Source of the DNA: an uncultured Psychrobacter sp.
GTDB taxonomy: Bacteria > Pseudomonadota > Gammaproteobacteria > Pseudomonadales > Moraxellaceae
Direction of reading: 5' to 3'
Assembly: GCA_947489525.1 (NCBI GenBank)
Contig: CANLDW010000009.1
Location: 18,248 to 82,247 of the forward strand
Length of the DNA: 64,000 nt
Made by a program: the position numbers and the translations under genes. Of the stretch, positions 36,561 through 45,836 are shown piece after piece. The first letter of the stretch is position 1. Each line of letters starts with the position of its first letter. The notes under the pieces were generated by a model, which was not told the DNA's origin, did no database searches, and saw only the letters and a program-made list of their open reading frames with translations.

Positions 36561-36613
36561 GTTTTATATGTTTTCAATACCTAATCTTGTATGCTGTTAA
36601 AGGACTTATTTAG

Positions 36614-37447
36614 TTAAGAGTGAGTATTTACCTCAGCAAGCAGCTCAGCGATTAGATCACTTAACTGCTGCGCCCAGTAACCGTAAGTCACTTGACTGGG
36701 ATGAAAACCGTCACTGGCGAACATAATTGTACCATCAGCAGGTTTGCCGTCGTTATGCTTCTTAGCCATACTAATAAAGTCAGCAGCCATGTAATGTACG
36801 CCGTCATGATGGGTACACACCTGCTGCAATACGGTATCAAGTTTCGTCGCTTTGGCGCCGACATAAGCGTTCAATGGGACGGGTAGGGCAGGCATCTTCT
36901 CCATTGGCGGTAGGCTTGAGAAGATAAGCGCGCGTACGCCAAATTTCCGCTGCGCAACCGCAATAATATCCTCAAGCTGCTGTTGCCACTGCAGCGTTGA
37001 GACATTAGAGGTCGTATCGTTGACGCCAACGCTCAGCACCATAATATCGACAGGTGTACTTGGCGTAGGTAACACATACAATCGGCGCAGAATATCAAAG
37101 CTGGTATGACCGGTGGTCGCTTGTAGTGACCAGATCAGCTCATGGTACTTACCTTTAATGATCTCTTGCTGCTGGAGTGCGGGCACTAGTTTGCCCACTA
37201 GGCCGTCTGTTTGTGTTTTACTGCCTACGCCTGCTGCCGCTGAGTCGCCAACAACCATAAGCGTCAGTGATTTTGTTTGAACGTCTCTTGTTCGATTTTT
37301 ACCTCCTGCGCCTAATATCACTTGTCCATGACGCTCGCCCTCAGGCTCAGGCAAACGCACGGTGTCGCGCTTAACTTTGCGCCCTTGGTACAAGTAAATA
37401 GGCGCGAGCAGTACATCTTTGGCAACGCCTGCGATATCCTCTACCAT
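36614..37447 (-). CDS. SGNH/GDSL hydrolase
   Basis: This is an esterase or lipase of the SGNH fold. The 277-residue protein has block I GDSA at residues 67-70 (VVGDSAAAGVG), block III GVND in LSVGVNDTTSN near residue 140, and block V DGFHPS near the C-terminus with the catalytic Asp and His. The Gly and Asn oxyanion residues are also in place. Its ATG lies 7 bp inside the end of nadV, so the two are translationally coupled. It is the last gene of the nadM-nadV operon, and a role in processing a nucleotide or pyridine ester is possible but unproven. Confidence 0.87.
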   Translation of the reverse strand: MVEDIAGVAKDVLLAPIYLYQGRKVKRDTVRLPEPEGERHGQVILGAGGKNRTRDVQTKSLTLMVVGDSAAAGVGSKTQTDGLVGKLVPALQQQEIIKGKYHELIWSLQATTGHTSFDILRRLYVLPTPSTPVDIMVLSVGVNDTTSNVSTLQWQQQLEDIIAVAQRKFGVRALIFSSLPPMEKMPALPVPLNAYVGAKATKLDTVLQQVCTHHDGVHYMAADFISMAKKHNDGKPADGTIMFASDGFHPSQVTYGYWAQQLSDLIAELLAEVNTHS

Positions 37448-38841
37448 CCTGTACGCTCCCGAATACTCGTCAAATTATCCTCCACCAATAATCTACCATC
37501 GACAAAGACATCGCGTAGCAAGCTTTGTTTATTCTCACTAAGCGCATCGGCTTTTATGGTTTCAAGCTCACCGCTTGCATTTTTTATTAAAGCAAGGCGG
37601 CCCTTTTTAGAGCGCTTAGAGTGGCTGGTGACTGGATCTTTATAGATGTCTTTCCAGCTGCCATTGATACAAATCGCGCTGGCTTTCATCGCCCAGCTCA
37701 TGGTATCACGGTTGACTTGCTGGAGTAGGCCGCCGCCCATACCAAAGGTGATGTTCTCAGCGCTAAAGCCTGCATCCATCACCGCATTGACGATTTTGCT
37801 CAGACTTTGGGCGCTGATACCATCGCCTTGGATGATACGCACGTAATCGGGCAGGACTTTATAGCCTTTGCTATTGGTTGTTGTACCAAATTTTACCGCT
37901 AGGCGTTCAAGCGCTTCACGCACAACTTTGACAGGCTCGCCGCTATCGGGTCTGATCACCAGCGTGCCGCCCATGTTTTTGACGTCTTCTTTGAGCGCAT
38001 CGCCCCAGATATTGTCGATGGCATTCCACAAATCATAGCTATCAGATACGACCGAAAACGCCTTGTCCGTACCGCCAAACTGCTCAAGCATATTGGCAAA
38101 AGCGGCCGTCTCACCATCTCGTCCCCATGCGGTCATCGTACTGTGCTCCGCAGCTGGAATGGAGAAAGCAGGCATGTCTTTATCCATACCGTACCAGCGG
38201 CTTGCTGCCACTAATGCGGTCATTGAATCGGTACCAGAGAAGTTCACTAAGTGCGCAAGGCTGCCCAAAGCTACGGACTCAAAACTCGACGCCCCGCGCG
38301 CGCCAAAGTCGTGCAAGCGAAACGCTAGCGAGTCCATGTTATCCGCTGATCTTTCAAGCGCTTGACGCAAGATACCTTTGCAGTAGTGCGAAACGCTTGC
38401 CACCGTAGAGGGATACCATATCGCGCGCAACAGGGCGGTCTCAATATAGCTGGGTAACCAATAGAACTCAGGATCAGTATTGACCACCTGACAGACGACG
38501 TTGGAGATGGGTACGATAGTGCCCTCAGGCACGGCCTCAATACGCAGCGGCAAATAACCGCCGTGTTTTTCTATCAAGCGCTCCCAGCCCGCACGATTAA
38601 AAGTTAAGCCGTGCGCGGTAATCACCGTCTCGGCGTCATCAATATCTTGCTGGGTGATAGGATCGCTTAAATACTCTTTGATAAAAGCTTGTAGACCAAA
38701 AAAGACGACATCATAGTCGCCTTTGCGCGCCTCGACATAGCTTGACATGTACTCGCTACCCGCTGGATATTGCACCCAGTGTGAAGTCTTATAGCTGTCT
38801 GAATTTAAGATAAGATTATTAAAATTGCTAGTATACATCAC
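37441..38841 (-). CDS. nadV: Nicotinamide phosphoribosyltransferase
   Basis: NadV joins nicotinamide and PRPP to give NMN, the first step of the two-step NAD salvage route. The 466-residue protein is a close match to the bacterial and animal NAMPT family: NSDSYKTSHWVQYP near the N-terminus, HDFGARGASS and FSGTDSMTA in the middle, PAAEHSTMTAWGRDGE with the phosphorylated catalytic His, and VIRPDSGEPVKV for PRPP binding. Length fits. nadM-Nudix, the next enzyme, lies 176 bp upstream on the same strand, and the SGNH hydrolase overlaps its 3' end. Confidence 0.96.
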   Translation of the reverse strand: MMYTSNFNNLILNSDSYKTSHWVQYPAGSEYMSSYVEARKGDYDVVFFGLQAFIKEYLSDPITQQDIDDAETVITAHGLTFNRAGWERLIEKHGGYLPLRIEAVPEGTIVPISNVVCQVVNTDPEFYWLPSYIETALLRAIWYPSTVASVSHYCKGILRQALERSADNMDSLAFRLHDFGARGASSFESVALGSLAHLVNFSGTDSMTALVAASRWYGMDKDMPAFSIPAAEHSTMTAWGRDGETAAFANMLEQFGGTDKAFSVVSDSYDLWNAIDNIWGDALKEDVKNMGGTLVIRPDSGEPVKVVREALERLAVKFGTTTNSKGYKVLPDYVRIIQGDGISAQSLSKIVNAVMDAGFSAENITFGMGGGLLQQVNRDTMSWAMKASAICINGSWKDIYKDPVTSHSKRSKKGRLALIKNASGELETIKADALSENKQSLLRDVFVDGRLLVEDNLTSIRERTGW

Positions 38842-39017
38842 AGAACTCCTCTGCTTTTAAATGTTGCAGCTGCTTTGATTAAAGGATAACAGTTGCAACG
38901 GTTAACCCTTACCGTCTATCGGCTTAGGCGGTGAAAGTTATCAGGTAAGAATTAAGATTACATAGACTTTCGTTTTTTAAACGTCTATATATTTTGTACC
39001 AAACGGTCAATAGAAGC

Positions 39018-40067
39018 TTATAACCCGACCATCTTGGTAATAATGGCGTAGTGGTCTTCAAACATCATCTTAGCGTCCAATTCAGCTAATGGTAACCAAA
39101 AAGCATTGGCTGCATCATCGCTACCCTTTACCTTGGGCAAGCCTTTAGGGTCGTTTTTTAGTTGTAGGTAAAAGGCTTGCGTAATGGTGCGACCACGCGC
39201 TGAGCGGTAGGGATCGTCAAAGGTGTGCTGACTGTGAAAGGAGCCGCGCAGCACCGGTTCTGGTACTTTAAGCTTGGTCTCTTCACGCAGCTCGCGAATA
39301 CAGGCATCAAATAAGGTCTCTTTGGGATTTAAAAATCCGCCCGGCAGTGCCCAAAGTCCGCGCCCCGGCATACTACGGCGTTCCACAAGCAAGATATGCC
39401 CTGACTGCACCACGAGCGCATCAGCGGTCATAAAGGTCGGCGGATACGGCGCGGACTCCCATTGTTTTTTGTACTTATCGATAAAGCCAGCTTCTTCGTG
39501 CAGGCTTTTGTATTCCTCAGTGTTTTTGAACTCGCTTAACACTGTACGTGTAGACTCAGGCGTGCGCTCTGGCGTTGGCATGGCGCCCATGAGGTAGCCG
39601 TCGCGAATAGGCGTAGCTGACAGATTACGATAGTTGGGGACAGACACCGAGGCCCAATTAGGGAACAGCGATAGATAGTAGGATGAGCTGTCTTTTGAGT
39701 GACCGATCAAACCGATATCTGCTTGTAAGTCGCCCGTAACTGATCTGACGCCCGCTTGAACGTACTTGAGCCAGCGCGTATCGTTGTAGAGCGCATCGTC
39801 GAGACCTACGCAGTGAATGCGCTCGGCATCCTTTGGCGAGTAAGCGTTCTTAATCATTGCGGTACGCTCGCTCACCGTAAACGGATTGCGTAGGCTGCGC
39901 GGCAGATTAGCAGAGCCGATAAGCATAATAACCTTGTCCGCGCGCTTGAGCGCTTCATCGACAACAGCTTTGTGCCCGCAATGAAAGGGCTGGAAGCGTC
40001 CAATAAACACTAAGTATTTGTAGTGCTTGTCGTCTTGCTCGTCCGCCGGCTTTGATGATCTACTCAT
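39018..40067 (-). CDS. nadM: Bifunctional NMN adenylyltransferase/Nudix hydrolase
   Basis: The N-terminal domain transfers AMP from ATP to NMN, making NAD; the C-terminal Nudix domain hydrolyses ADP-ribose or related nucleotides. The 349-residue protein shows GRFQPFHCGH at residues 23-32 (nucleotidyltransferase HxGH), LSATPIRDGY near 148 (the ISSTxxR-like loop), and a Nudix box GGFLNPKETLFDACIRELREE near 242-262. This fusion is known in several bacteria and commonly pairs with nadV, as here. I saw no NrtR gene in the neighbourhood. Confidence 0.95.
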   Translation of the reverse strand: MSRSSKPADEQDDKHYKYLVFIGRFQPFHCGHKAVVDEALKRADKVIMLIGSANLPRSLRNPFTVSERTAMIKNAYSPKDAERIHCVGLDDALYNDTRWLKYVQAGVRSVTGDLQADIGLIGHSKDSSSYYLSLFPNWASVSVPNYRNLSATPIRDGYLMGAMPTPERTPESTRTVLSEFKNTEEYKSLHEEAGFIDKYKKQWESAPYPPTFMTADALVVQSGHILLVERRSMPGRGLWALPGGFLNPKETLFDACIRELREETKLKVPEPVLRGSFHSQHTFDDPYRSARGRTITQAFYLQLKNDPKGLPKVKGSDDAANAFWLPLAELDAKMMFEDHYAIITKMVGL

Positions 40068-40182
40068 ACGCTCACTCCTACTACCTAATGATCAATGCAA
40101 ATTATCGCTACAACATATCAGTGCAAAATAATGAGGCTCATACTGACACAGGGTATCAGCCGCTGACAAGTGTAAAGATGTC

Positions 40183-40216
40183 AAAAAAGACCTCTCTAAG
40201 TCAATAAAGAGGTCTT
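40183..40216 (-). terminator. Terminator after gst
   Basis: On the minus strand AAGACCTCT pairs with AGAGGTCTT across a 12-nt loop and is followed by TTTTTT, 29 bp past the gst stop. Confidence 0.82.
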
Positions 40217-40244
40217 AATAGCAATAGGCATAGGTATTAAAAAA

Positions 40245-40889
40245 TTAGACAGAACCAATCTTTTCTAAGCCTTGCTGTTCAATGACAGCACTCAAGCCTT
40301 TATCCGCCTCAATGCGCTTGATAAATGGGTTTAAGTTGTTGTATTTAGACAAGTCAATCTCGAACTTCTTCGCCCAGGTCAGGGTAATATATAAATAGAT
40401 GTCTGCCGTCGTCTTAGTACCCGTTAGATAATCGTACTTATCAAGCTGCTCATTAGGTAATCTAAGCAAATGGGCGATATTCTCTTTTGCTTTTTCCTTA
40501 AGGTCTTCTTGCGCAGACTTATCATCAATAAAACCATCAGGACCAAATAACGGCGCAAAGGCTTTATGCAAATCAGCGTTTAAAAACGCGAGCCACTGCA
40601 TAAACTTACCCTTTTCAGCCGGCGTTTCGTTATTGCCAAAGATATTGGCCTCAGGATATTTGGCATCGATATACACTTGAGTTGCGATATTTTGCGTCAC
40701 TATGGTTTCGGAGCCATCAGTATCACTATCAACAATTGAGGGAACAGTGCCTTGCGGATTGATTTTGAGGTATTCCTCTGATTTAGAGGATTCGTGATCT
40801 AACAGTTTAAGCTCGTAATCCGCATTTGCCCATTCAAGAGCGGTGTGCGGTACAACGGCGCAAGTGCCTGGAATGACATATAATTTCAT
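40245..40889 (-). CDS. Glutathione S-transferase
   Basis: This cytosolic protein resembles the bacterial beta-class enzymes. The 214-residue protein begins MKLYVIPGTCAVVPHTALEW, with Cys10 at the beta-class active position. The glutathione-binding loop is NPQGTVPSIV near residues 44-53, followed by the SETI/TQNIATQVYI segment in place of the usual Glu-Ser. The C-terminal half is helical. The substrate is unknown. It is monocistronic with its own terminator. Confidence 0.88.
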   Translation of the reverse strand: MKLYVIPGTCAVVPHTALEWANADYELKLLDHESSKSEEYLKINPQGTVPSIVDSDTDGSETIVTQNIATQVYIDAKYPEANIFGNNETPAEKGKFMQWLAFLNADLHKAFAPLFGPDGFIDDKSAQEDLKEKAKENIAHLLRLPNEQLDKYDYLTGTKTTADIYLYITLTWAKKFEIDLSKYNNLNPFIKRIEADKGLSAVIEQQGLEKIGSV

Positions 40890-41055
40890 AAGAGAGTCCT
40901 TTATATTTATTGATATAGTTGATTATTGAGCTGTCGACTGATTTTTATTGTGAATAATATTCAATACTTTCAACCCTTTAGTCTACCTAGGCGCAGCCTC
41001 TTATTCGGTTATGTTGTGTGAACTTAGTTTGAGTATATGTACCTGTTTGAGTGTC

Positions 41056-42057
41056 TTATTTAGGACATTCATGACTAGCATGTTTGTCAATCCATGCTGC
41101 TACCGTCGGCCAAATCTCAGCAGCGGCATTGCGACTCATCAAAATGCGCGTGTGATCATAGTCCTCTAAATCGCCATTTGCGAGGGCATACTCACGAAAC
41201 AGGTTTGTGCTATTATTTTTTGAGTCGTTATTTTCTTTAGCATCCTGATTTGTCTGGAAGTTATCAAAAAGCTGTCGACAGCCGGACGTTGGCGATATAA
41301 AGGTATCGCCCTTCGCACTGATAGCATAGATAGGGGTATTGATTTTAGATAGGTGAGAACGATAGTCAAAGCGTACGTCTTTTTTGGTGGCACTTGTGTT
41401 ATTAGTATCAGTATGGCTGACTTCTCTATTCATATCACTGACTTTGATAAAACTGCTTTTGAAGTTTTTGTTTAGGTTCCAGTCATACCACTGACACATG
41501 GTATAGTAGCTCTCATTAACAGGCCCTAGACCCAAACGTCTGGCAGGTATAAAGCCAAATAAGCGTGTAATCAGCTTGGCGCTGAGGATTTTAGCGTAGC
41601 TTTTGGGGCTAGTGATCGCGCCATAGGTCTGACAAGCAAATAGGGTAACACTGCTAAATCTCTTGATGTGCTGGGGCTGCTGGATCAAACACATTGCTAA
41701 ACAAGCACCGCCACCGCTGTGAGTGACGCTGTGTAGATGATCGAGCGCTAAATCCTCGAACAAATAGCGCAAAGTAGCTGCAATATCATAAGTGGCTATG
41801 GTCTCAAAGTTGAACTTAGTTTTAGGCGCAGGGCTACTGCCATGACCGCGCCACTCCATGATATAGCAGTGGTGTCCAAGTTCCGCTAGATAACTGGCTA
41901 TGCGCAGACAGGCACGTTTATCTGAAAACGTACCGTGAGTCAAAAATACATTTTGTGCTTTTTGACCTTTAAGGGTGACATTATCATCCACAACTTTCCA
42001 AAGCGCGATTTGCTCATTATCTTGAGTCGTCACTAGCGTTAATTGTTCTGTAATCAT
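41056..42057 (-). CDS. Alpha/beta hydrolase
   Basis: This 333-residue protein has the oxyanion region FLTHGTFSDKRA (about residues 38-49), MEWRGHGSS near 68, the nucleophile elbow THSGGGACLAM near 112, and a late Asp/His pair (AKGDTFISP, and the His of YDHTRILM). This is the lysophospholipase/epoxide-hydrolase-like branch of the fold. No signal peptide is present. A Lys/Asn-rich loop near 275-290 is an insertion. The substrate is unknown. It is divergent from nfuA. Confidence 0.85.
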   Translation of the reverse strand: MITEQLTLVTTQDNEQIALWKVVDDNVTLKGQKAQNVFLTHGTFSDKRACLRIASYLAELGHHCYIMEWRGHGSSPAPKTKFNFETIATYDIAATLRYLFEDLALDHLHSVTHSGGGACLAMCLIQQPQHIKRFSSVTLFACQTYGAITSPKSYAKILSAKLITRLFGFIPARRLGLGPVNESYYTMCQWYDWNLNKNFKSSFIKVSDMNREVSHTDTNNTSATKKDVRFDYRSHLSKINTPIYAISAKGDTFISPTSGCRQLFDNFQTNQDAKENNDSKNNSTNLFREYALANGDLEDYDHTRILMSRNAAAEIWPTVAAWIDKHASHECPK

Positions 42058-42437
42058 AAGAAACTCATTTGAGGGTATAGTAAAGTGCTACGCTTGATAA
42101 TAGCGCCTATTGTCTTTATATAAGCTATTGAATGTGAACAATAGCGATATCACCATTACTAAGTTATAAGTACCAGACTATTAAAGTGCTTAATATTTGC
42201 TATTGATAGTGCTGAACATTAAATCCTACTCTCACAGTCGGAATTTATGCCTAAGTGCGCTATAATGGCAACGTACGAATAGTAGGCGCTATTAATAAGA
42301 AACGCTTAGGGCGCACAATGTAAAAGGCAATCTTTATAAGCGTTATAAGAGAGCGACCACGCCTATTCTTCAACCCTTTTTGATTTGACGACAGAGGCAC
42401 TAAGAACACGCTGATGTCATAACGCATAGGACGTATT
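42058..42437. other. 380-bp divergent region upstream of nfuA
   Basis: This region contains a ~205-bp element bounded by imperfect 21-bp inverted repeats (42094-42298), entered separately. A TATAAT at 42260-42265 lies inside the element and could be the -10 of nfuA or of a longer leader, but no good -35 is spaced correctly. Confidence 0.45.
42094..42298. repeat. ~205-bp terminal-inverted-repeat element
   Basis: The left end contains TAATAGCGCCTA (42098-42109) and the right end contains its exact complement, TAGGCGCTATTA (42283-42294). With flanking bases the arms agree at 17 of 21 positions. There is no ORF inside, so a miniature mobile element is the likely reading. No clear target-site duplication was found. 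Confidence 0.55.
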
Positions 42438-43103
42438 ATGAGTGAATATAATCCTGCAGAGACAGATTACGAGTCTGCGCTTGATACTGAGCAAACCGAG
42501 ACTAAAAGTAATATCACGATAACAGAGTCCGCACAAGAGTATTTAGCGGATCTACTTGCTAAACAAGATACTGATGGTATCGGCGTGCGCATCTTCGTTG
42601 AGCATCCGGGCACGCCACGTGCTGAGTGCTGTATGGCGTACAACCAGCCGGGGGAAGAGGATAGCGCTGATCTAGAATTTAGCTACGATAAATTCTCAGC
42701 TTTTATTGAAGCGGCGTCCGTGCCTTATCTAGAAGATGCCGTGATTGATTACAACAAGGATCGCTTCGGCGGTCAGTTAACGTTTCGTGCGCCAAATTCT
42801 AAGGTGCCAAAAGTTGGCGCGGATGCCAGCGTTGAGGAGCGTATTAACTATATCTTGCAATCGGAGATTAACCCCGGTCTTGCCGCGCATGGTGGTATGG
42901 TCGATCTGCTAGAGTTGATAGATGAAGAAGGCGTCGGTCTCACCGCTGTGCTTAAATTTGGTGGCGGTTGTCAGGGCTGCTCTGCCGTCGATATGACGCT
43001 GCGTCAAGGCGTCGAGGTACAGCTTAAGCAGCAAATACCTGAGCTGACACAAGTTATCGATGAGACGGATCATACGCGCACTGAAAACGCTTATTATAAG
43101 TAA
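42438..43103 (+). CDS. nfuA: Fe/S biogenesis protein NfuA
   Basis: NfuA carries a [4Fe-4S] cluster at a dimer interface and hands it to apo-proteins, especially under oxidative stress. The 221-residue protein has an N-terminal degenerate A-type scaffold domain (about residues 24-120; [19 protein letters not shown]) and a C-terminal Nfu domain with the cluster-binding CxxC in [19 protein letters not shown]. It is about 30 residues longer than E. coli NfuA because of a Glu/Thr-rich N-terminal extension. AGGACGTATT precedes the ATG. A terminator follows. Confidence 0.95.
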   Translation: MSEYNPAETDYESALDTEQTETKSNITITESAQEYLADLLAKQDTDGIGVRIFVEHPGTPRAECCMAYNQPGEEDSADLEFSYDKFSAFIEAASVPYLEDAVIDYNKDRFGGQLTFRAPNSKVPKVGADASVEERINYILQSEINPGLAAHGGMVDLLELIDEEGVGLTAVLKFGGGCQGCSAVDMTLRQGVEVQLKQQIPELTQVIDETDHTRTENAYYK

Positions 43104-43215
43104 AACCAAACTACCGTTAGTATAGTCGTTGCTTATTTGCCTGTTCGGCAATGGCAACCCTCTTTATAACGGTTTGTTATTAGGCGTTATAGATTTTACA
43201 GTTTTATTCATATAG

Positions 43216-43246
43216 AAGCTGGGTTATGATTAACTCAGCTTTTTTA
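43216..43246 (+). terminator. Terminator after nfuA
   Basis: AAGCTGGGTTA pairs with TAACTCAGCTT (one G-T wobble) across a 4-nt loop, followed by TTTTT. Confidence 0.8.
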
Positions 43247-43363
43247 TTGTCTATACTTTTTATTACCTGTAATTTTTATTGTCTATAAGTATAAGTTATC
43301 TTGTTAGCTGCTTATAGATGTCTATATCGTCTGATCGATACCCTTTCCATCAAGGAGCACCTT

Positions 43364-44680
43364 ATGAGTGAGAGCCAAAATGACAGTTCTACGCCTGATA
43401 GTCAAAAGCACCGCCTAGAGACATTGGCGATTCATGCCGGCTACAGTGTCGAGCCGACAACTAAAGCGGTCGCGGTACCGATATATCATACTAGCTCCTA
43501 TGCGTTTGATAATACGCAGCACGGGGCGGACTTATTTGATCTAAAAGTCGCAGGCAATATCTACACCCGTATTATGAACCCGACCAATGCCGTACTAGAG
43601 GAGCGCGTCGCAGCGTTAGAAGGCGGCGTTGGTGCCTTAGCAGTTGCCTCAGGCATGGCAGCGATCACTTATGCGGTGCAAACCATCTGCGAGATGGGAG
43701 ATAATATCGTTGCGGTCTCGACTTTGTACGGTGGTACTTACAATTTTTTCGCGCATACTTTACCGCGTCAAGGGGTAGAAGTGCGTTTTTTTGATCACAG
43801 CAATCCTGAGGCAATCCACGATCTAATCGATGATAAAACCAAAATGGTCTTTGCAGAGAGCATCGGTAATCCACTTGGTAATATCGTTGATATTGCTGCG
43901 CTGAGTGCTATCGCACACGAGTACGGCGTGCCCGTGGTTATCGATAATACAGTAGCAACGCCAGCTTTGTGTCGTCCGTTTGAGTTCGGCGCTGATATCG
44001 TGATCCATTCATTAACCAAATACATGAGTGGTACGGGGACCTCTATTGGCGGCGCTATCGTGGATAGTGGAACCTTTGCTTGGGGCGACTATCCTGAGCG
44101 CTTCCCGCTTTTAAATACGCCAGATGCCAGCTATCACGGCGTCCATTTTGTCAAGGATGTAGGAGCAGCGGCGTTTATCGCTCGTGCTCGCGTCGCACCG
44201 CTTCGTAATACAGGCGCTGCGCTTAGTCCCCTCAACGCCTTTGGTATCTTACAAGGAATTGAAACACTCAGCCTACGTATGGAGCGCCACGTTCAAAACG
44301 CACAGGCGGTCGCTGAGTACTTACGCGCGCACGACAAAGTCGCGTGGGTGAAGTACGCGGGTCTCTCTGATCATCCCGAGCACAAGCTGGCGCAAAAGTA
44401 TATGAAAGGGACGCCTTCTGCTATTTTGACCTTTGGGGTAGTCGGAGGTAGCGAAGCGGGCGCGCGCTTTATTGATGCTCTACAGCTGATCACGCGTCTG
44501 GTAAACATTGGTGATGCCAAATCCTTAGCTTGTCACCCCGCTTCCACAACGCATCGACAGCTCAATGGTCAAGAGCTTGAGCAGGCAGGCGTAAGCGCAG
44601 ATATGGTACGTCTATCCATTGGTATCGAACACATTGATGATATCAAGGCCGACTTGGCGCAGGCTTTGGCAGCGGCTTAA
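43364..44680 (+). CDS. metY: O-acetylhomoserine sulfhydrylase family enzyme
   Basis: This is a PLP enzyme of the Cys/Met metabolism family that makes homocysteine from O-acetylhomoserine and sulfide. I start it at the ATG at 43364 (MSESQNDSST), with AAGGAG 8 bp upstream; the frame from 43301 adds 21 implausible residues. The 438-residue protein has LAIHAGYSVEPTT near the N-terminus, YTRIMNPT (phosphate-binding Tyr/Arg), and the PLP lysine in HSLTKYMSGTGTSIGG near residue 210. The length of about 430 favours MetY over the shorter MetB/MetC/MetZ. Co-factor roles are known for the family; the exact acyl substrate is inferred. Confidence 0.92.
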   Translation: MSESQNDSSTPDSQKHRLETLAIHAGYSVEPTTKAVAVPIYHTSSYAFDNTQHGADLFDLKVAGNIYTRIMNPTNAVLEERVAALEGGVGALAVASGMAAITYAVQTICEMGDNIVAVSTLYGGTYNFFAHTLPRQGVEVRFFDHSNPEAIHDLIDDKTKMVFAESIGNPLGNIVDIAALSAIAHEYGVPVVIDNTVATPALCRPFEFGADIVIHSLTKYMSGTGTSIGGAIVDSGTFAWGDYPERFPLLNTPDASYHGVHFVKDVGAAAFIARARVAPLRNTGAALSPLNAFGILQGIETLSLRMERHVQNAQAVAEYLRAHDKVAWVKYAGLSDHPEHKLAQKYMKGTPSAILTFGVVGGSEAGARFIDALQLITRLVNIGDAKSLACHPASTTHRQLNGQELEQAGVSADMVRLSIGIEHIDDIKADLAQALAAA

Positions 44681-44701
44681 AGATAGATATTCTGTGACCA
44701 T

Positions 44702-44737
44702 AAAAAAGCGCTTATCATTCAGATAGGCGCTTTTTTT
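44702..44737. terminator. Bidirectional terminator metY/PfkB kinase
   Basis: AAAAAAGCGCTTATC pairs with GATAGGCGCTTTTTT (one wobble) across a 5-nt loop between converging genes. Confidence 0.88.
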
Positions 44738-44769
44738 AACTTTAGTACGAGTTTTAACTTTAGTACGAG
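44734..44769. repeat. 18-bp perfect tandem duplication
   Basis: TTTTAACTTTAGTACGAG occurs twice in direct succession, starting in the T-run of the terminator and ending just before the stop of the kinase gene. Confidence 0.9.
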
Positions 44770-44770
44770 T

Positions 44771-45790
44771 CTATACCGTCAAGACGCGTTTAGCGATATC
44801 TTGGTAGTCCTGAGATGCCAGACGCGGACCAAACTGCTGAATCACTTGTGCAGAAACTTCGCTGGCAAGACGACCACATTCTGGCAGACTGTAGTGCTGT
44901 GATAGCCCATACAAAAAAGCTCCAGCATAGTTGTCGCCTGCGCCATTAGTATCAATAACGTCACTTACTTGCGGCGTTGCGATCTCATGGATGGTAATCT
45001 CTGAGTCGTCATCGGCTTTGCGTGCGATGATAGCGCCTTTAGCGCCATTAGTTACGACTGCAATTTGACAGTGCTCCGTGAGCGCGCGTGCCGCGGCTTT
45101 TATCTGTTTTTTATCCGTAAATAAACAGGCTTCCTCATAATTACAAAAGATAACCGCGACTTTATTACCCAGCATATTTAGCAGACCGTCTTTGGCAAAT
45201 TTGACTACGGCTGGATCAGCGAAGCTCACCGCGATTTTGGTATTATGGATACCCGCTTGTTGACGCAGCTTAGTCATCGCAGGCTGGATACCCTCGGACA
45301 TAGCAAGATAACCCTCTAAGTAGAGCCAGTCCGATTTGGTCAAGGCATCAAAGTCAACGTTGTCCTCGGTAATATCGCTTGAGGTACCAAGATAGGTTTG
45401 CATAGTACGCTCGCCATCATCAGTGATTGCCACTACGCATGAGCCGGTGACACCGCCTACGTGTACAGACTGGGACGAGGTTGCCACACCCGCGTCATTT
45501 AAGTCCTGTAAGTAGAACTGTCCTTGCTCATCATCGCCGACGCGGCAAGCATAAAAGGGTTTGCCGCCAAGGCTTGCAAACGCGTACATCGTATTTGCTG
45601 CTGAGCCGCCACCCGTCTGTTTTGAGGGCGCAATGTCTGCCAGCTGAAAGTAAGCTAGAAGTTGCTGCTGCTCCTCCAAACTTGCAAGGGTCATGTTGCC
45701 TTTGGTCAGCTGCGTTTCTTCTAATGACGCGTCGTTCAGCGCATACTCGTGGTCAACCAATGCATTGCCCACTGCCATAACGTCGTACAT
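44771..45790 (-). CDS. PfkB-family carbohydrate/nucleoside kinase (adenosine kinase-like)
   Basis: The 339-residue protein is a ribokinase-superfamily kinase. Near the N-terminus GGGSAANTMYAFASLGG (about residues 60-76) is PfkB signature 1 and binds the sugar. DTNGAGDNYAGAFLYGLS (about 284-301) is signature 2, with the catalytic Asp and the anion hole. The sequence resembles the bacterial group annotated as adenosine kinase, but the substrate cannot be fixed from motifs. It is convergent with metY and upstream of no partner; rsmI lies behind it on the same strand, 46 bp away. Confidence 0.88.
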   Translation of the reverse strand: MYDVMAVGNALVDHEYALNDASLEETQLTKGNMTLASLEEQQQLLAYFQLADIAPSKQTGGGSAANTMYAFASLGGKPFYACRVGDDEQGQFYLQDLNDAGVATSSQSVHVGGVTGSCVVAITDDGERTMQTYLGTSSDITEDNVDFDALTKSDWLYLEGYLAMSEGIQPAMTKLRQQAGIHNTKIAVSFADPAVVKFAKDGLLNMLGNKVAVIFCNYEEACLFTDKKQIKAAARALTEHCQIAVVTNGAKGAIIARKADDDSEITIHEIATPQVSDVIDTNGAGDNYAGAFLYGLSQHYSLPECGRLASEVSAQVIQQFGPRLASQDYQDIAKRVLTV

Positions 45791-45836
45791 AACATTTATC
45801 TCCTTAATTGATTTTTTGACTTAGTATTAAAAGGCT

